Counted from the first letter of the stretch, positions 35,121 through 48,098 are shown. The stretch: DNA of 64,000 bases from Tieghemostelium lacteum (GCA_001606155.1 LODT01000006.1:868001-932000); one strand, 5' to 3'. Notes: generated from the letters alone by a model not told the origin. Numbers and translations are program-made.

Positions 35121-35563
35121 TTTTTTTTTTATAGACAAATTACAATTAATAATATTCTATCAACATTATAATAACAATTGCATTTATTTATTTATTTTTT
35201 TTTAAAATAATAAAAATAATTAGAATAAATCTGTAAAACTTTAATTGAATCCAAGTTAATATATAATAACAAATCAAATAATAATTATCAACTTTATTCA
35301 GACAAATTGAACTAATTTACTGATCTATTTGAAATTTTTTTGTTTATTTAAATTTTATACCACCACTAATATAATAAATTTTGTAATAATTAGATATTTC
35401 ATTATCTAGCGATACCAGTAGCAAGTTTGGGAATTCAATGATTTTTTCATATCCCAACGGCAAAAAATAGAAAATGCAATGGATTTTTTTTTTATTTTTT
35501 TTCTTATTCTTTAATTACTTTCTCCATTTGATTCCAAAAACCTACATATACATTGAACAAAGA
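35121..35563. other. Intergenic region before serA
   Basis: About 440 bases of AT-rich DNA. An in-frame hydrophobic extension of 30 codons (from 35474) precedes the serA ATG, but its Phe-rich content comes from a T tract and it looks like leader sequence. Confidence 0.5.
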
Positions 35564-37122
35564 ATGGAACCACAAACTTCATTTCCAAAGGATAAAATTA
35601 ATATATTATTATTAGAGAATATTCACACTGCTGCCGTAAAGTCATTTGAAGCAGAAGGTTTTCATGTAGGTATTTTAGTAAAAACATTTTTGGAGGGAAA
35701 ATATTAGGACACATGTCGGAGATTAAAAAAAAATGTTAAAAAATGAAAACAAAATATTTATTTGAATTTATAATTAATTTATAATAATAATATAATAAGA
35801 TTGAATCCATTTCATCATCATTACCAGAAGAAAAGATTATTGAGAAAATTAGAGATGTTCATGTATTAGGTTTGAGAAGTAAGACAAAAGTTACAGAGAA
35901 GATATTGGATGCTGCAAAGAGACTGTTAGCAATTGGATGTTTTTGTATTGGTACTGATCAAGTAGATTTAGAACAAGCTGAAAAAAGAGGTATTCCAGTA
36001 TTTAATTCACCATTTTGTAATAGTAGATCAGTTGCCGAATTGATCATTGCTGAGATTATTACACTTTCAAGAAGACTTGGTGATAAGAGCTCTGAGATGC
36101 ACAAAGGAGTCTGGAAGAAGGATTCTAAAGGTTGCAATGAGATCAGAGGTAAAACATTAGGTATTGTAGGTTACGGTCATATCGGGTCTCAACTATCAGT
36201 TTTGGCAGAGGCTATGGGTATGAATGTCCTCTACTATGATATCGCTAGAAAATTACCATTGGGTAACAGTAAAATGTGTACTGATATGAAGTCTCTATTG
36301 GAACAATCCAATTTTGTTACTTTACATGTACCTGATACTGAAGTCACTAGAAATATGATTAAACAAGAAGAGATTAATCTCATGCGTAAAGGAAGTTATC
36401 TATTAAATGCCTCTAGAGGTAAAGTAGTAGATATCAAAGCACTGGCTGATGCATTACGTTCAGGTCATTTAGCTGGTGCAGCTGTTGATGTTTATCCAAT
36501 GGAACCAGAGGCAAATTGCTCTGATTGGGTTAATGAATTACAAGGTTGTCCAAATACCATTTTGACACCACATATTGGTGGTTCAACTGAAGAGGCTCAA
36601 GAAGCCATCGGTTTAGAGGTCTCCGATTTGATTATTAAATTTATCAATACTGGTTCCTCTGCTGGTTCTGTAAATTTCCCAGAAGTAAACCCAAGTGTAA
36701 ATCCATCAACTCACAGAATTTTAAATATCCATCATAACAAACCTGGTGTTTTAAGAGTAAGATCTTTTTCTCAAACATAGTTTATAATATTATCCATATA
36801 TATCTATATACCTTATACCATTATCCATATCTATTAAAATTTACACCTTTATTTCCCCAACTGATAATCTAACCTTTCATTATTCTTTAATTTTTTTTTC
36901 TCTATTCTTTATTTATCTATTACATTATCATTTACTACTAATGTTATTAAATTACAGGATGTAAATTTAGTATTATCTGAATTCAATGTATCAAGTCAAA
37001 TTTTATCAACTACCAAACATATTGGTTATTTGATTGCTGATGTTGACCAAGCTGCTTCAAGAGAGATTAAAAAGAAGATCTCTCAGTTACCAAATTCTAT
37101 AAAGACAAGAGTACTCTATTAG
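35564..37122 (+). CDS. serA: D-3-phosphoglycerate dehydrogenase
   Basis: Three exons, 35564-35665, 35800-36756 and 36958-37122, encode 407 residues. The enzyme oxidises 3-phosphoglycerate, the first step of serine synthesis. The Rossmann motif GIVGYGHIGSQ, and catalytic Arg (NASRGKVVD), Glu (MEPEAN) and His (PHIGGST) are present, as is FCIGTDQVDL. The last exon encodes an ACT regulatory domain (NVSSQILSTTKHIGYLIADVD). The bacterial SerA-like short form with one ACT domain fits the length. The second intron (201 nt) is long for this window and has a TACTAAT branch-like site. Confidence 0.95.
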
Positions 37123-37166
37123 AATTGTATAATCTGGTGAATAAATTAATTAAAACTAAAATTTAT

Positions 37167-40100
37167 TTATAAGTCATCTAAATCCAAATCTGCATCGATA
37201 TCAATTTTTGAAGAAAGTGATGGTTTTGAAAAGTTTGAAGGTTGTGATATTGGTTGTTGTTCTGGTTGTTTTGATGGTAGATCTTCTTCATCACCCCAAC
37301 CCATATCACCATCATCCAAAACTTCATTTACAATAGCATTGATATTTTCATTATCTTGGGTGGTATTATTTTGTGAAATGGTAGTAGCTATTGATGTATT
37401 TACACTTGATGTACCTTTACCATCAATTTTTGATATATTTGATATATTTACATTATTATTATTAGTTTGTTGTGGAAATGTTGGGTTATAAGAACATTGA
37501 AATTCAGAATCACCATCATTATCCCAACTATCATCTACAGGAGGTCTAGTATTTTCTCTAAATGATTTGGATTGTGAATGGTTTTGTACAACTGTTGTTT
37601 CTAAAGTACCCAAATCATCAAAGATATCAATATGGTCTAGGTTTTCAATGTGTCCAATTATAGGTTCATCTACTTGTTTTGGTTTTTCATTTCTACCTTT
37701 AGCTGTATTAGATGGTGCACTATCAAAAATAACTTCAATGGAATCTTGAATAACAGTCTGATTGATTGATCTTTGACTTGGTATACTTTTTGGAATGGAT
37801 GGATGTTGTTGTGGTTGTTGAGTTGATCTTTTTTGACTTGGTAATGGACTTTTAAATTGAGGAGTTTCAGGTACCTCATCCAAAATTGGTGAACTATGAC
37901 TATTTTCTCTCTTTATAGGATTGGATGCTCTTTGCTGAGTTGGTATTTGCGATGGTTTTTTACTTGTGGCATGATGTGGTTGAGGTTCTGTATATGAACT
38001 CCATCTTTCATTTTCCATATCACCACCCCATCCATCACCTTCTTCAACTTGTTCCTCATCATCTTCAACTTCATCTCCATATTGCTCTTGATCATATTCT
38101 TCATCTTCGTCATCAATAGATTCATTTACCCAATTATTATTAGTTTGGTGACTTGAAGGTTTAGGTTTAGATTTTCTTCTTGGTGCTGATTTATGTGTTA
38201 TATTTACAAGTCCTAGGGAGTTTCTAATGGATCTTTCAAGTCTTTTATAATCATTATCAGGATCATCCGGAAAAATTGAATGTTGTGCATCTAATCCACT
38301 GAGAATACATGAAGACTCCACAGAAGATTCAATCATAAATATGGCAACGATTGCATCTTGGACCTCAACAACATTTCTAAACATTAATCTTGCATGTGCT
38401 TGGGAAAGTCTAATTAAAGACTCTAACAATCTAACAGTTGTTCTACCTTCATTCTTAATATTTCCTGCAGCTCTCTGTTTTGAATAATAGGTTTGTAAGA
38501 GTTTTTGTGATTCTGGTGATAGTGTTGGATGAAATGCTGATTTTACATAATAGATATAAGACTGTAACATATCAAGATTCCAAAATGAATCTTCTTGTTT
38601 TACAGGTTGATCAACGGTTCCATATATACTCTGTTTAAGTATAAAGTCACTAACTAATGTATCCCATTGTGTATCTTGATTATCAGTTAGCAACAAAATG
38701 ATATCAAATCTCGATAGTAAAGGACTTGCTAAATTGGTATTAATAGAAAGTGGTTCAGAATGGTCATATTTTCCTTTAGAATTGGTTGCAGCAATAATAC
38801 TAGTTCTAGTATGAAGTTTTGAAATTACACCTGCTTTTGCAACTGAAAGAGTTTGTTGCTCCATTGCCTCGTGAATAGTTGCACGATCAGCTTCTTTAAT
38901 ACCACTGAATTCATCTATACAACACACACCTCCATCAGCAAGTACCAAAGCACCAGCTTCTAAAACCATCTCACCACCACCCTCTCTAACAGCACTTGCT
39001 GTCAAACCAGCTGTAGTTGTACCAATACCAGTTGTCAATACTGATCTGGAAGCTAGTTTTGCAGCATATTTCAAAAATTGGGATTTTCCAGTCCCAGGTT
39101 CACCAACTAACAAAAGATGACATTCACCTCTAATTTTTAAGTTTTTCTCTTTTTGATGAACATGAACACCACCTATTAGTACTAACAGCATTGCAAGTCT
39201 TACTACAAATAGACCGTAGACACCAGGACATATATGAGCAAGTATCTTATTACGCCCAGCTAGAGGTAGTTGTTCATTTGCAATCCAAAAATCTTCAAAT
39301 TGACCACGAATTTCATCTGTCATTCCTGAAATGAATTTCTGCTCATTCATTACTTTAATGTAATTTGCAATGACTACAACTTCAATATCACATCGCTCGT
39401 CAGCTTTAATTGGTTTCCAACGTCGAAGTACAATTCCACTGACCACAATATCATCACCAGCTTGACACTGGTCAACTAAATCCTCCTGTAAGAGTATCAA
39501 TATACTTCTAGGAATAGACCCTGCACCTAACTGATGAATCTGTTCTTGTAATTTAATTTCCTGGTAATCGCAATGATCACCTATTCCTTTGCTAGCTTGA
39601 AAGTTATATGCATTTCCTCCGCATTTTCCATCGGGATTCGGACATCTCTTTGGTAGTGAAAATTGATTAAACTGTTCATAATCAATAAATACCTCAAAAA
39701 GATAGTGACATTTATTACATTGAAATACCTTCGATTTCTCTAAAACTTTTGATTGACCTGTTCTAATAATTGTACCTCTCATCTCAATAAACAGTCCTAT
39801 ATCTGTGGACTTTGGTAGAGAGGAGCTATTAATCTCTTTACATATTGGCAAATCGCATACTCTAACTCTACAATTCCTTTTAATTGTAAAATTCCTATTT
39901 GAACTACCTATCACAGATGAGTTGTCTGATTGGCTACTTATATGTTGTCTATTATTTATATTATTTACATGGTTATTTACACCGCCTGATTCTGTATTCG
40001 ATCTATGAAATGATAAAACTCTTTGTTGAGCTAACAACAATCCTTCATTGAATATAGGTAATAGTTTTGTTGGATTTGATATAAACAGAGGTCCAAAGTT

Positions 40101-40343
40101 TACATCACCTTCTAATATCATTAAAAACCTGTGTTTTTTGATAAAAATATGTGTTAACCTTAATTGTATATAATCTTGTAAATTTAGTTATACATACTCT
40201 ACAACTACAGAATAATATAATGAGGGATCAGGTTGACTAAGAATGTGTTCAATATCTTTAACATAATGCGAAAGTAATAATTTTACAAAAAAATCTAAAT
40301 ATTCTTCTTTGGAAAAAGAGTCAATGTCGTAGATGGTATACAT
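37167..40343 (-). CDS. mcm9: MCM9 DNA helicase
   Basis: Two exons, 40198-40343 and 37167-40128, with a 69-nt phase-2 intron, encode 1035 residues. The first exon (MYTIYDIDSFSKEEYLDFF) precedes the N-terminal domain with a zinc site (CNKCHYLFEV, RCPNPDGKC) and SVTGTV-like OB region. The MCM core shows Walker A GEPGTGKSQFLKYAAK (about residue 390), LVLADGGVCCIDEF and SPLLSRFDIILLL. DYQEIKLQEQ and RRWKPIKADERCDIEV match MCM9 better than replicative MCMs. MCM9 works with MCM8 in homologous recombination repair. The C-terminal third is acidic, Ser/Gln-rich and unstructured, as in animals. Confidence 0.92.
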
Positions 40344-40515
40344 TGTATAATTGATGTCACTAAAGTTTCGAAAATATCTGAAATGATTCTATAGTTTCGT
40401 GACGTATTCGAACAGATATTTTTAAAAATCAAATTAAACTTAATTTTTAAAAATTTTACTTAACACCATCTTTTTTTTTCTTGTAAAACCTATTCATACT
40501 GTACATTCTATTTTT

Positions 40516-41649
40516 ATGCATTCTAGATATTTGATATTTGCGATAATTTTAATAATAACAATTATAAGATTTACAAATGCTCAACCAATAGAATTACAAC
40601 CACCTAGTAATAAGGAATTCTATTGCTTTGGTAATTCCAACGCAACAGATGCAGACAGAGACAACAGAAATGAACTATATTATCCAGCATTACCTACACA
40701 GTTTGAGAATACCGATCACAAGTTTATTCAGAGCTCTGTGAGATATATTCCAGAAGGTTGCCAAGAGTTCCTACACGAACGATCGAATAGGGACAAAAGA
40801 TCATGTTGTATGACTGAACAACAAGATCGATTTCAGTTTCTTCTAGAAAGGATATTTAAAGCATCTAAAGGTGCTTTAATTGATTGTCCAACTAAAGAAT
40901 GGCTGCCTCTCCCTAATGGATTTAGAGAGGTTTCGGATACAGGGCAAACACCAGATTTAGAAGCACAAACCACCAATCCATACATTCGTGTCTATGATAC
41001 CAGATATCATGTAAAAACATGTATTGACCACCTCCAAAAACTCCAATGCTACAAATGCTCTCAAGATCACAATACCATTTTACGGGAACCTAATGTATTC
41101 CTAAACCCAACTGACATTTCCAATCTTGACAATCAACCATTATTTTACATTAATGCCAATTATACAAGAAATTCATTATACCAGCAATTCGTTGGAAAGT
41201 CAGTTACACTCTGTCTATCATATTATGAACAACTTAAAGAATATTGTTCATTCATTAGTTTTAAAGAAATTGAATTTGAAAGCTATTACACGGAATCTCT
41301 TAAAAACTTTTATGAACCAGCAAATGATGGATACTCTAATATTGACCAACCAAAGATTGTTAGAAAACTCTATGTAAGTCCAGATCTAACGGACGCATTC
41401 TATGTCTCGAATGCCAACTGTTTTAAGCTTCCTATTGAACCCTTTGAACCACCAGTATGCTCTTTGATTCACAATGGAACATTTATGAATGACTACAGGT
41501 CAAATATTGAAAAAGACATCAATGGTCGTCCCATTGATTCGGATATACAAACTTCACAAAGTAGTAGTCTTTTATCTACTATACTAACTCTAAAACTACA
41601 TATTGTAATATTCACAATAATAATAATTCACATTTATTTAATTTTATAA
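40516..41649 (+). CDS. Secreted Cys-rich protein, probably GPI-anchored
   Basis: 377 residues in one exon. A signal peptide (RYLIFAIILIITIIRFTNA) and a hydrophobic C-terminus (LKLHIVIFTIIIIHIYLIL) frame a luminal domain with about 14 cysteines, including SCCMTEQQ, DCPTKEW and LQCYKCSQDH, and several N-glycosylation sequons. The CC-containing segment is loosely reminiscent of folate-receptor-like folds but I cannot assign it. It is divergent from mcm9, with about 170 bases between the starts. Confidence 0.75.
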   Translation: MHSRYLIFAIILIITIIRFTNAQPIELQPPSNKEFYCFGNSNATDADRDNRNELYYPALPTQFENTDHKFIQSSVRYIPEGCQEFLHERSNRDKRSCCMTEQQDRFQFLLERIFKASKGALIDCPTKEWLPLPNGFREVSDTGQTPDLEAQTTNPYIRVYDTRYHVKTCIDHLQKLQCYKCSQDHNTILREPNVFLNPTDISNLDNQPLFYINANYTRNSLYQQFVGKSVTLCLSYYEQLKEYCSFISFKEIEFESYYTESLKNFYEPANDGYSNIDQPKIVRKLYVSPDLTDAFYVSNANCFKLPIEPFEPPVCSLIHNGTFMNDYRSNIEKDINGRPIDSDIQTSQSSSLLSTILTLKLHIVIFTIIIIHIYLIL

Positions 41650-41793
41650 TAAAAATAAAAGAGATAATGAATTATAATTCTAATAATATAATATTTGCAT
41701 TTTAGGGGATGTATAATTTTATATTTATTTCTTCTTTTGGGAATGATAGTTTTGCAAATCGAGAAAGAAAATATATATAATAATAGTGAGATT

Positions 41794-42675
41794 TTAACGT
41801 TTGACCAATGGGAACTTCTTTCTTGCTTTCAATTGACCTGGTTTCTTTCTTTCTACCTTTCTGGAATCAGATTTGAGTAGACCAGTGATCTTAAGTGCTG
41901 GGAAATAACCAAGATCATAATTACAAAGACCAATAGCAATGGCACGTGCAGATGCCTCAGACTGACCTTTCAAACCACCACCAGAAACCTTTACATTAAT
42001 ATCCCATTTAACAAGAGTCTCTGTCATAACCAATGGTTGCAAAACATTATCCTTATAGGTAATAGATGGGAAATAGTCAAGGATAGTTCTACCATTAATC
42101 AGTAACTCTCCACTACCTTCTTTAATATAAGCAACTGCATGTGATCTCTTTCTCTTTGAATATCCCAATGCAACACCATTTACCACACGTGTACTTGTAA
42201 TCTTTGAACGTAATGGACTGTATGGTTTAAAACGACTGGAATCATTAAAAGGAAGTATAACCTCCTCTATATTACTGTCAGGTCTAGATCTTTCAAATTC
42301 TATATTTGCCAAATCCTCTTTAGATGATGGTCTATGAAAAACTTCATCTTGTTCAGGAACTGGTATAGCTGAACGTACTTGATACTCATTCTTGTACTCT
42401 GTATCTGTTTTTGCTTTCTTTTGTGTTTCCTTTTTGAAATTTTCTAAATAATCATCTCTATATTTCAATCCTTCTTTGTTTTCATTTAAAAATTTTTCTT
42501 TACTAGTTTCAAATGGTTTACTATCAGCATTTGAAGAACTACTAAAATATCTATATTGTTGTAATTTTTGACTATTATATATTGTATTTGATTTTCCTAT
42601 ATTACTATATAAATTTGATATCAATGAATTATATTTATAATAATTCAAACTCAATCTATGAACAGATTGAATCAT
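41794..42675 (-). CDS. mrps9: Mitochondrial ribosomal protein S9 (uS9m)
   Basis: 293 residues in one exon. The C-terminal 130 residues are uS9: GYSKRKRSHAVAYIKEGSGEL, NGRTILDYFP, KWDINVKVSGGGLKGQSEA, ARAIAIGL and the basic end KKPGQLKARKKFPLVKR. The N-terminal 160 residues form a mitochondrial extension, beginning MIQSVHRLSLNYYKY, basic and hydroxylated as in a transit peptide. The ATG at 42675 is the first real ATG; the frame extends 8 codons further without one. Confidence 0.92.
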   Translation of the reverse strand: MIQSVHRLSLNYYKYNSLISNLYSNIGKSNTIYNSQKLQQYRYFSSSSNADSKPFETSKEKFLNENKEGLKYRDDYLENFKKETQKKAKTDTEYKNEYQVRSAIPVPEQDEVFHRPSSKEDLANIEFERSRPDSNIEEVILPFNDSSRFKPYSPLRSKITSTRVVNGVALGYSKRKRSHAVAYIKEGSGELLINGRTILDYFPSITYKDNVLQPLVMTETLVKWDINVKVSGGGLKGQSEASARAIAIGLCNYDLGYFPALKITGLLKSDSRKVERKKPGQLKARKKFPLVKR

Positions 42676-42860
42676 TTTCGTGTTTTTGGTCACTCTCAAT
42701 GAAAATGATCAAAATTTTTATAAAAAAAAAAAAAAAAATTTATTTCTTTCATTTACTTAAAACTAATAACATAACACTTGGATTATTCAGTTTGTGTACT
42801 ATAAATGTTATAACAAGGTCATGTTTATTTACTATTGGTGTACTCTATTTTAGTAATTTA

Positions 42861-43097
42861 TTAGAGGATTATACAAGTTTTGTTTGGAGGTAAACTTGAA
42901 ACATCAGTACGTGCAGATACTTGATTTTCAGTATTTGAATTGTTCAATGAAGTAGTTTCACTTTTTATTGTTGATAACTCTTTGTAGGATACACTCATAT
43001 CGAGAGGTTTGCTAAGTTTTCTAAAAGAGTCTATTTTGAATTAAATTTATATCAAATGAAAAAATTAATTAATAGTAAACTTACCTGATATTGTCAT
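42861..43097 (-). CDS. 60-residue CAAX-box protein
   Basis: Two exons, 43085-43097 and 42861-43030, with a 54-nt phase-1 intron, encode 60 residues. The start is MTISDSFRKLSKPL and the end is PPNKTCIIL, a CIIL CAAX box; a terminal Leu predicts geranylgeranylation. Nothing else in the chain is diagnostic. The size and prenyl end recall a G-protein gamma subunit, but the NPW-type motif is absent, so I do not call it one. It lies between mrps9 and a permease and is too small to have been seen as one open frame. Confidence 0.65.
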
Positions 43098-43904
43098 TGT
43101 TGATTATAAATTATCCTTGATCTATGAATGAATAATTAAATTATTTTGAATTTATAATAAGATTTATAAACTAATTGATGTTTAATATCATTAATTGTCA
43201 AACAAACCACCGAAAATCTCCAATTTTAAAATAAATTAAACATCAATTCTAATAGGTGTTGTATCTAGAGTTTTTAAATTTAATATTAGCTTCTAATGAC
43301 TCTTAAACTCATTTTAACAATTTACTATAATATTAATTTGATTCTAAATAACATATAATTTATTTGAATTCATAAACCCAAAAACACAATTCTTAAATTA
43401 TTATAAATTTATATAAAAGTAGATAGTTATAAATATTATTTAATTAATTGTTGTAGGAGGTAGATCTGAAGTTATGATATCATTAATTTCTGAAAAAGCA
43501 TTCTCCAGCTGAGCAAATTTTTAACTCCCAGGATTTTTGATGAAAAAATATCAACCGAAAGGAATAAGGGATTTTTATTTTTTTTTTAAATTTGAAAGAA
43601 TCAAATCCCATTTGACATTTCGCGCGAATACAAAAAGTAAGTGATTGTTTTGATACATATCTATCTGATTCTATAAAAAAGTCAAAGTAAAAGTAGAGGG
43701 TGTAAACAACCACAATTACGCAAAAAGAGAGAATTATTGTTTTTTTTTTTGTTTGAAAATTTTAAAACACAATTGATATTTTACCCACTTTTATACATAC
43801 ATTATTTATTTTTAGTTTTTTTTAGTGTATTTTGTGTTTATTAGTATAGAAGAAGAAGATTGTTTAAATAAACATATTGACATTATTGTGATTTTTATAT
43901 TTAG
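43098..43904. other. Long intergenic region upstream of the permease
   Basis: About 800 bases. The middle part (43450-43700) is less AT-rich and contains TTTCGCGCGAATAC near 43620. A 76-codon minus-strand frame there (43483-43713) has no ATG-supported start or domain and looks like chance. No RNA gene passed inspection. Confidence 0.45.
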
Positions 43905-46014
43905 ATGGGTAGATCACCAGATGAAACGCAACCATTAATCAATGGTGAAGGTGGAAGTAAACAAAATTATAGTAATCCATATGGATTTTTATATCCAGGT
44001 AGCGGTAGTGTTTCAACATTAGATTTCACAGGTGAACATGAAGATCAACGTGTATTGACAGGTACCAATGAGAAATTGGAAATATCAGATCAACCTTTGG
44101 ATAAGGTAAAGAAGATTGATGGTTCAGATGAACATAAAATAGGTCAAATTCTAGCAACTGCCATTTGTGGTAACGATATCACTTCAAGTATTTTCTATAC
44201 TTCTAGTTTATGTACAGCCTCTGCAGGTATTTTTGCACCAATATCTTTAGGTATTGTTTGCGTCGTTTTATATTTATTTAGAAAAGTAAGGAATATTATA
44301 ATAACACCAACACCACCAACATATACACATTATTTGAAAATTAGAAAAAGGAAATTAACAAATATATTTATTTGAAAAGGTATATGGAGAAGTTGGTAGT
44401 GCTTTACCTTTAAATGGAGGAGCATATAATGTATTATTAAACACTACAACTAAACATGTAGCATCTTTAGCAGCAGCATTGACAATGATTTCATATATGG
44501 CAACAGCAGTAGTTAGTGGATCCAGTGCGATGCAATATCTCAGTGGTATTACAGATAAAGTTAATGTCTATTGGGCAACCATTGCACTATTGGGATTCTT
44601 TGCTCTACTCAATCTAGTAGGTATCAGTGAATCTGCAATTGTAGCAGCAGTCATTTTCATTATTCACATGATTACACTCAGTATTTTGGTATTTGGTGGT
44701 TTTGTTTCATTTTTCATTAAAAGAGATTTTGAAGTAGTCAGACAGAATCTACATGGTCAGTGGCCTGCTGATTATAGTTTAGATAAGATAGCTCAGTGTG
44801 AAGAACAAAACTACTTTGGAAAGAATTTTGCATTTAATATCTACTTTGGATTCGGTGCTGCAATGTTAGGTGTAACAGGTTTTGAAACCTCTTCTAATTT
44901 CATTGAACAACAAGAACCTGGTGTATTCCCAAAGACCTTGAGAAACATGTGGATGATTGTTACATTCTTTAACCCAATTATCAGTGTTCTTTCATTAATG
45001 TTTGTTCCAGTTTGTGATATTGCAATGAACAATACCGGTGTACTTGCTAGTGTTGCTGAGGTTGCTATTGGAGATTGGTTTAAGATTTGGGTTGGTATCG
45101 ATGCATGTTTGGTACTTTCCGGATCAGTAATTACAAGTTATGTAGGTGTTATAGGTTTAGTCAGAAGAATGGCATTGGATAGATGTTTGCCTCAGTTTTT
45201 GATTCACACTAATCCATGGAGAAAGACAACACATTGGATTATTATATTGTTCTTTGTCATTTGCTCTTCATTGTATATGATTGTCGATGGTAATACTGAT
45301 ACTCTAGCTGGTGTCTATACTGTTGCATTCCTTGGTGTAATGTCATTGTTTGCTGTTGGTAACATGTTATTGAAATACAAGAGATCATCACTAAAGAGAG
45401 AAATCAAGAGTCCTTGGGTTGGTGTAGTTATTGCTTTCTTTTCCGTTTTGGCTGGTCTTGTTGCAAATATCATTCGTGATGACATTATTGTCTATTACTT
45501 TGGTATCTATTTCATTGTCACTGCAGTTATCATTTTGACAATGTTTATTCGTGCTAAATTGCTAAAGATTGTGTTGTTCTTTTCACAGATTCTCTTGTCT
45601 GGAAATGCCAAACTTAAAGCATCCGTTTTCATTGGTGACGCTGTAAAGAGAATCAACAGTCAACCTATTGTCTTTTTTGCCAGTAAAGATGATCCAGCTT
45701 ATCTAAACAAAGCTATTCTCTACATTAGAGATAACGAACAAACAAATTGGGTTAAAATAGTACATTGCTATGATGATGAAAATCCTCCAGTTCCAGCTCT
45801 CGAAGAAAATATTCACTTTTTGGATAAGTGTTATCCAAAGATTAGAATTGATCTAATTAAAGTACACGGTCCTTTCACTCCATCCACTGTTGAAAAGATC
45901 TCTGACATTATGAACATTCCAAAGAACTTTATGTTTATTGCTTGTCCAAGAGATCAAACTTATCCTCATTCTATTGGTGATTTTGGTGGTATTCGTATGG
46001 TATTCAATGTTTAA
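43905..46014 (+). CDS. Amino acid permease (APC superfamily)
   Basis: Two exons, 43905-44285 and 44380-46014, with a 94-nt phase-0 intron, encode 671 residues. A polar cytosolic N-terminus of about 75 residues precedes the APC start (HKIGQILATAICGNDITSSIFYTSSLCT, TM1 with the broken-helix glycine) and about 12 membrane segments (for example GEVGSALPLNGGAYNVLL and FGFGAAMLGVTGFETSSNF). The C-terminal 170 residues are soluble (AVKRINSQPIVFFASKDDPAYL) and resemble a universal-stress-like regulatory domain seen in prokaryotic-type APC carriers. The substrate is unknown. Confidence 0.88.
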
Positions 46015-46357
46015 TATTAAAAAATAGAAGTAATAATAATAGGTACCAGTTATATATATTTTCTCCCTTTCCCCTCACTCAAAACTTATAAATTATCACT
46101 CAAATATATAATAATAATATATATTATAATAATAAAATATTAAACATTTTAAATTACTTCAAAATTGTTCATATTTATTGTAAATTGGAATACCCACATT
46201 TACAAATAATTTTTAATTATCTTTATTTTTTTTTTTTTTGATATTAGAATACTTATTCAGAGAGTGTGGGTAATGGTGTGGATACAATGTTTTCAAGATT
46301 TTATTTTTGAACATTGTATTTACATACACTATATTCACTATTTTATATACACCTATA
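46015..46357. other. Intergenic region before GT14 copy 2
   Basis: About 340 bases, AT-rich with TATATA stretches near 46110. An in-frame 17-codon extension above the GT14 ATG lacks an ATG. Nothing else is seen. Confidence 0.5.
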
Positions 46358-48098
46358 ATGAATTATAGTTACAAATATTTAGGAATATTAATAATATTCA
46401 CCATTGTATCTATAACTGTATTAGTTACTTTTAATAGTAACTCCATAGTTCAAAATTCTCAACCAATATCTAATAAACTAGTTGATAATAATAATCTAAA
46501 AGTAGAGGATAAATGGAAATACTATAGAGTCCGTTCAAATTCAGCAAATGCTAATGTATCTGTACATTATAATATACCTAAAAACTTTCCTAGTAAACAT
46601 GGCAACAATGCTGCAGCTAAAAAAACAAAAACAGAATCATCTGGCATTGAAACATCTTCAATGAAAACAATGGTGTGTAAAAATGGTGGTATTGGATTCC
46701 AAGGTGAATGTATATGCACCTATCCATTCTCAGGAAAAGAATGTGAAATCTCAAAAGAAGATGATTGTAAATCATCTCCATTGAAATTCTCAGTTGATAA
46801 TGTCAATGCTAGTAGCTGTACAATTGATCCTACTATTATATGTTGTTCTAGTAAACATAGAAACAGTCAGAAACTATTTCACCAATATTCCAATAACCAA
46901 AATGTAGAACTTAAAAGACTACTTTCTCTCTATGGTCCTTGGGATGAAAATGATAAATCACTTTTCACCTATTTATTACAAACTGAAGATGAGTCAGCAA
47001 ACTCACCAATGTCTTTAAAAAACAAAGATTTTGATCATTCTCAATTTGATTTTGAAAAGTATTATTCAATTTCAAAAACCAATCTAGCATTTGTAATATT
47101 ACTAAAACATTTTGATAGTGATACTTTTGAGAAATTATTTACAACTATCTATAGATCTAAACATTATTATGTTATACATGGTAATTATTTTCCTGCTTGA
47201 AATTTAAATTTGAATGTTATATTAATATTTTCTTTTCAAATAGTTGATCGTGATGCTAATAAAAAAGAGGTAGAAAAGTTTAAGAGTTATATGTCAAATA
47301 TAAAGAATGCAGAAAATATAGCTGTGTTGAATACCAATTACTATGGGAATATTTCACCACTCTATGCTGAAATTACAGCTTATGATCAATTATTTAAAAT
47401 GGCTGAAAAGAGAGCTAAAAATATTTCAAGTACTGATCAAATATGGAGTCATGTTATAAATTTAAATTATAATCATTACCCTACAAAATCATTTGCAGAT
47501 TTGGAAATGATTCTATCTTTACCAGCTAATATTAACAGAAACTATATTGGTGAATATAATTCTGAAAAAGGTTCAAATAATTACGAGGTATGTATAGACT
47601 TCTAACAATGATTTACTTTATAGAAATTTAAAAATATTAATTATAAAATATTTTATATAGAAAAATTGGATAGAATGTAATAACTCTAGAATTTATATAG
47701 ATTCACATCACTGTGGTGATTTTAAAAATATTGTAAATTCCATTGATAAGACAAAGATAACTGAAGGTTCACAATGGCATATTATTTCAAATAGATTTGC
47801 TAGATATTTAATTTCAAATATTGAACCTTTGGAAAGACTATTGTCAATGAAATTTATATTACAACCTGAGGAATTGTTTTTCCAAGCATCTAAAAACTAT
47901 AAACTAAAAGATCAACATTGGGATAGATCCAACTACAGATACTCACCAAAGAATGGTAAAGAACTGAAATTTAATGAATTACAAAACTATCGTCACCCTC
48001 ATTATTTTGCAACCCATGTCAATTCAGATTCACTAAGACATGATATCGTTACACATTATCTAAAAAAGAAAATGGCTGATCCTTTTAGTTTAGTTTAG
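46358..48098 (+). CDS. EGF-like domain plus Core-2/I-branching (GT14) glycosyltransferase, copy 2
   Basis: Three exons, 46358-47180, 47244-47587 and 47661-48098, encode 534 residues. It has a signal anchor (YLGILIIFTIVSITVLVTF), a longer luminal stem than copy 1, an EGF-like module (CKNGGIGFQGECICTYPFSG) and the GT14 domain (LAFVILLKHFDSDTF, YYVIH, WSHVINLNYNHYPT, GSQWHIISNRFARYL, PEELFFQAS). The introns fall at the same codons and phases as in the copy at 20187, so the two are paralogues from a shared spliced ancestor, now 25 kb apart. Sugar specificity is unknown. Confidence 0.86.

Noticed and set aside
43440-43470. CTACAACAA string resembling part of the Class I motif
   Set aside because: Lacks the preceding bases, a terminal stem and an upstream element.
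43483-43713. 76-codon minus-strand frame in the permease upstream region
   Set aside because: No domain and no conserved features; likely chance.
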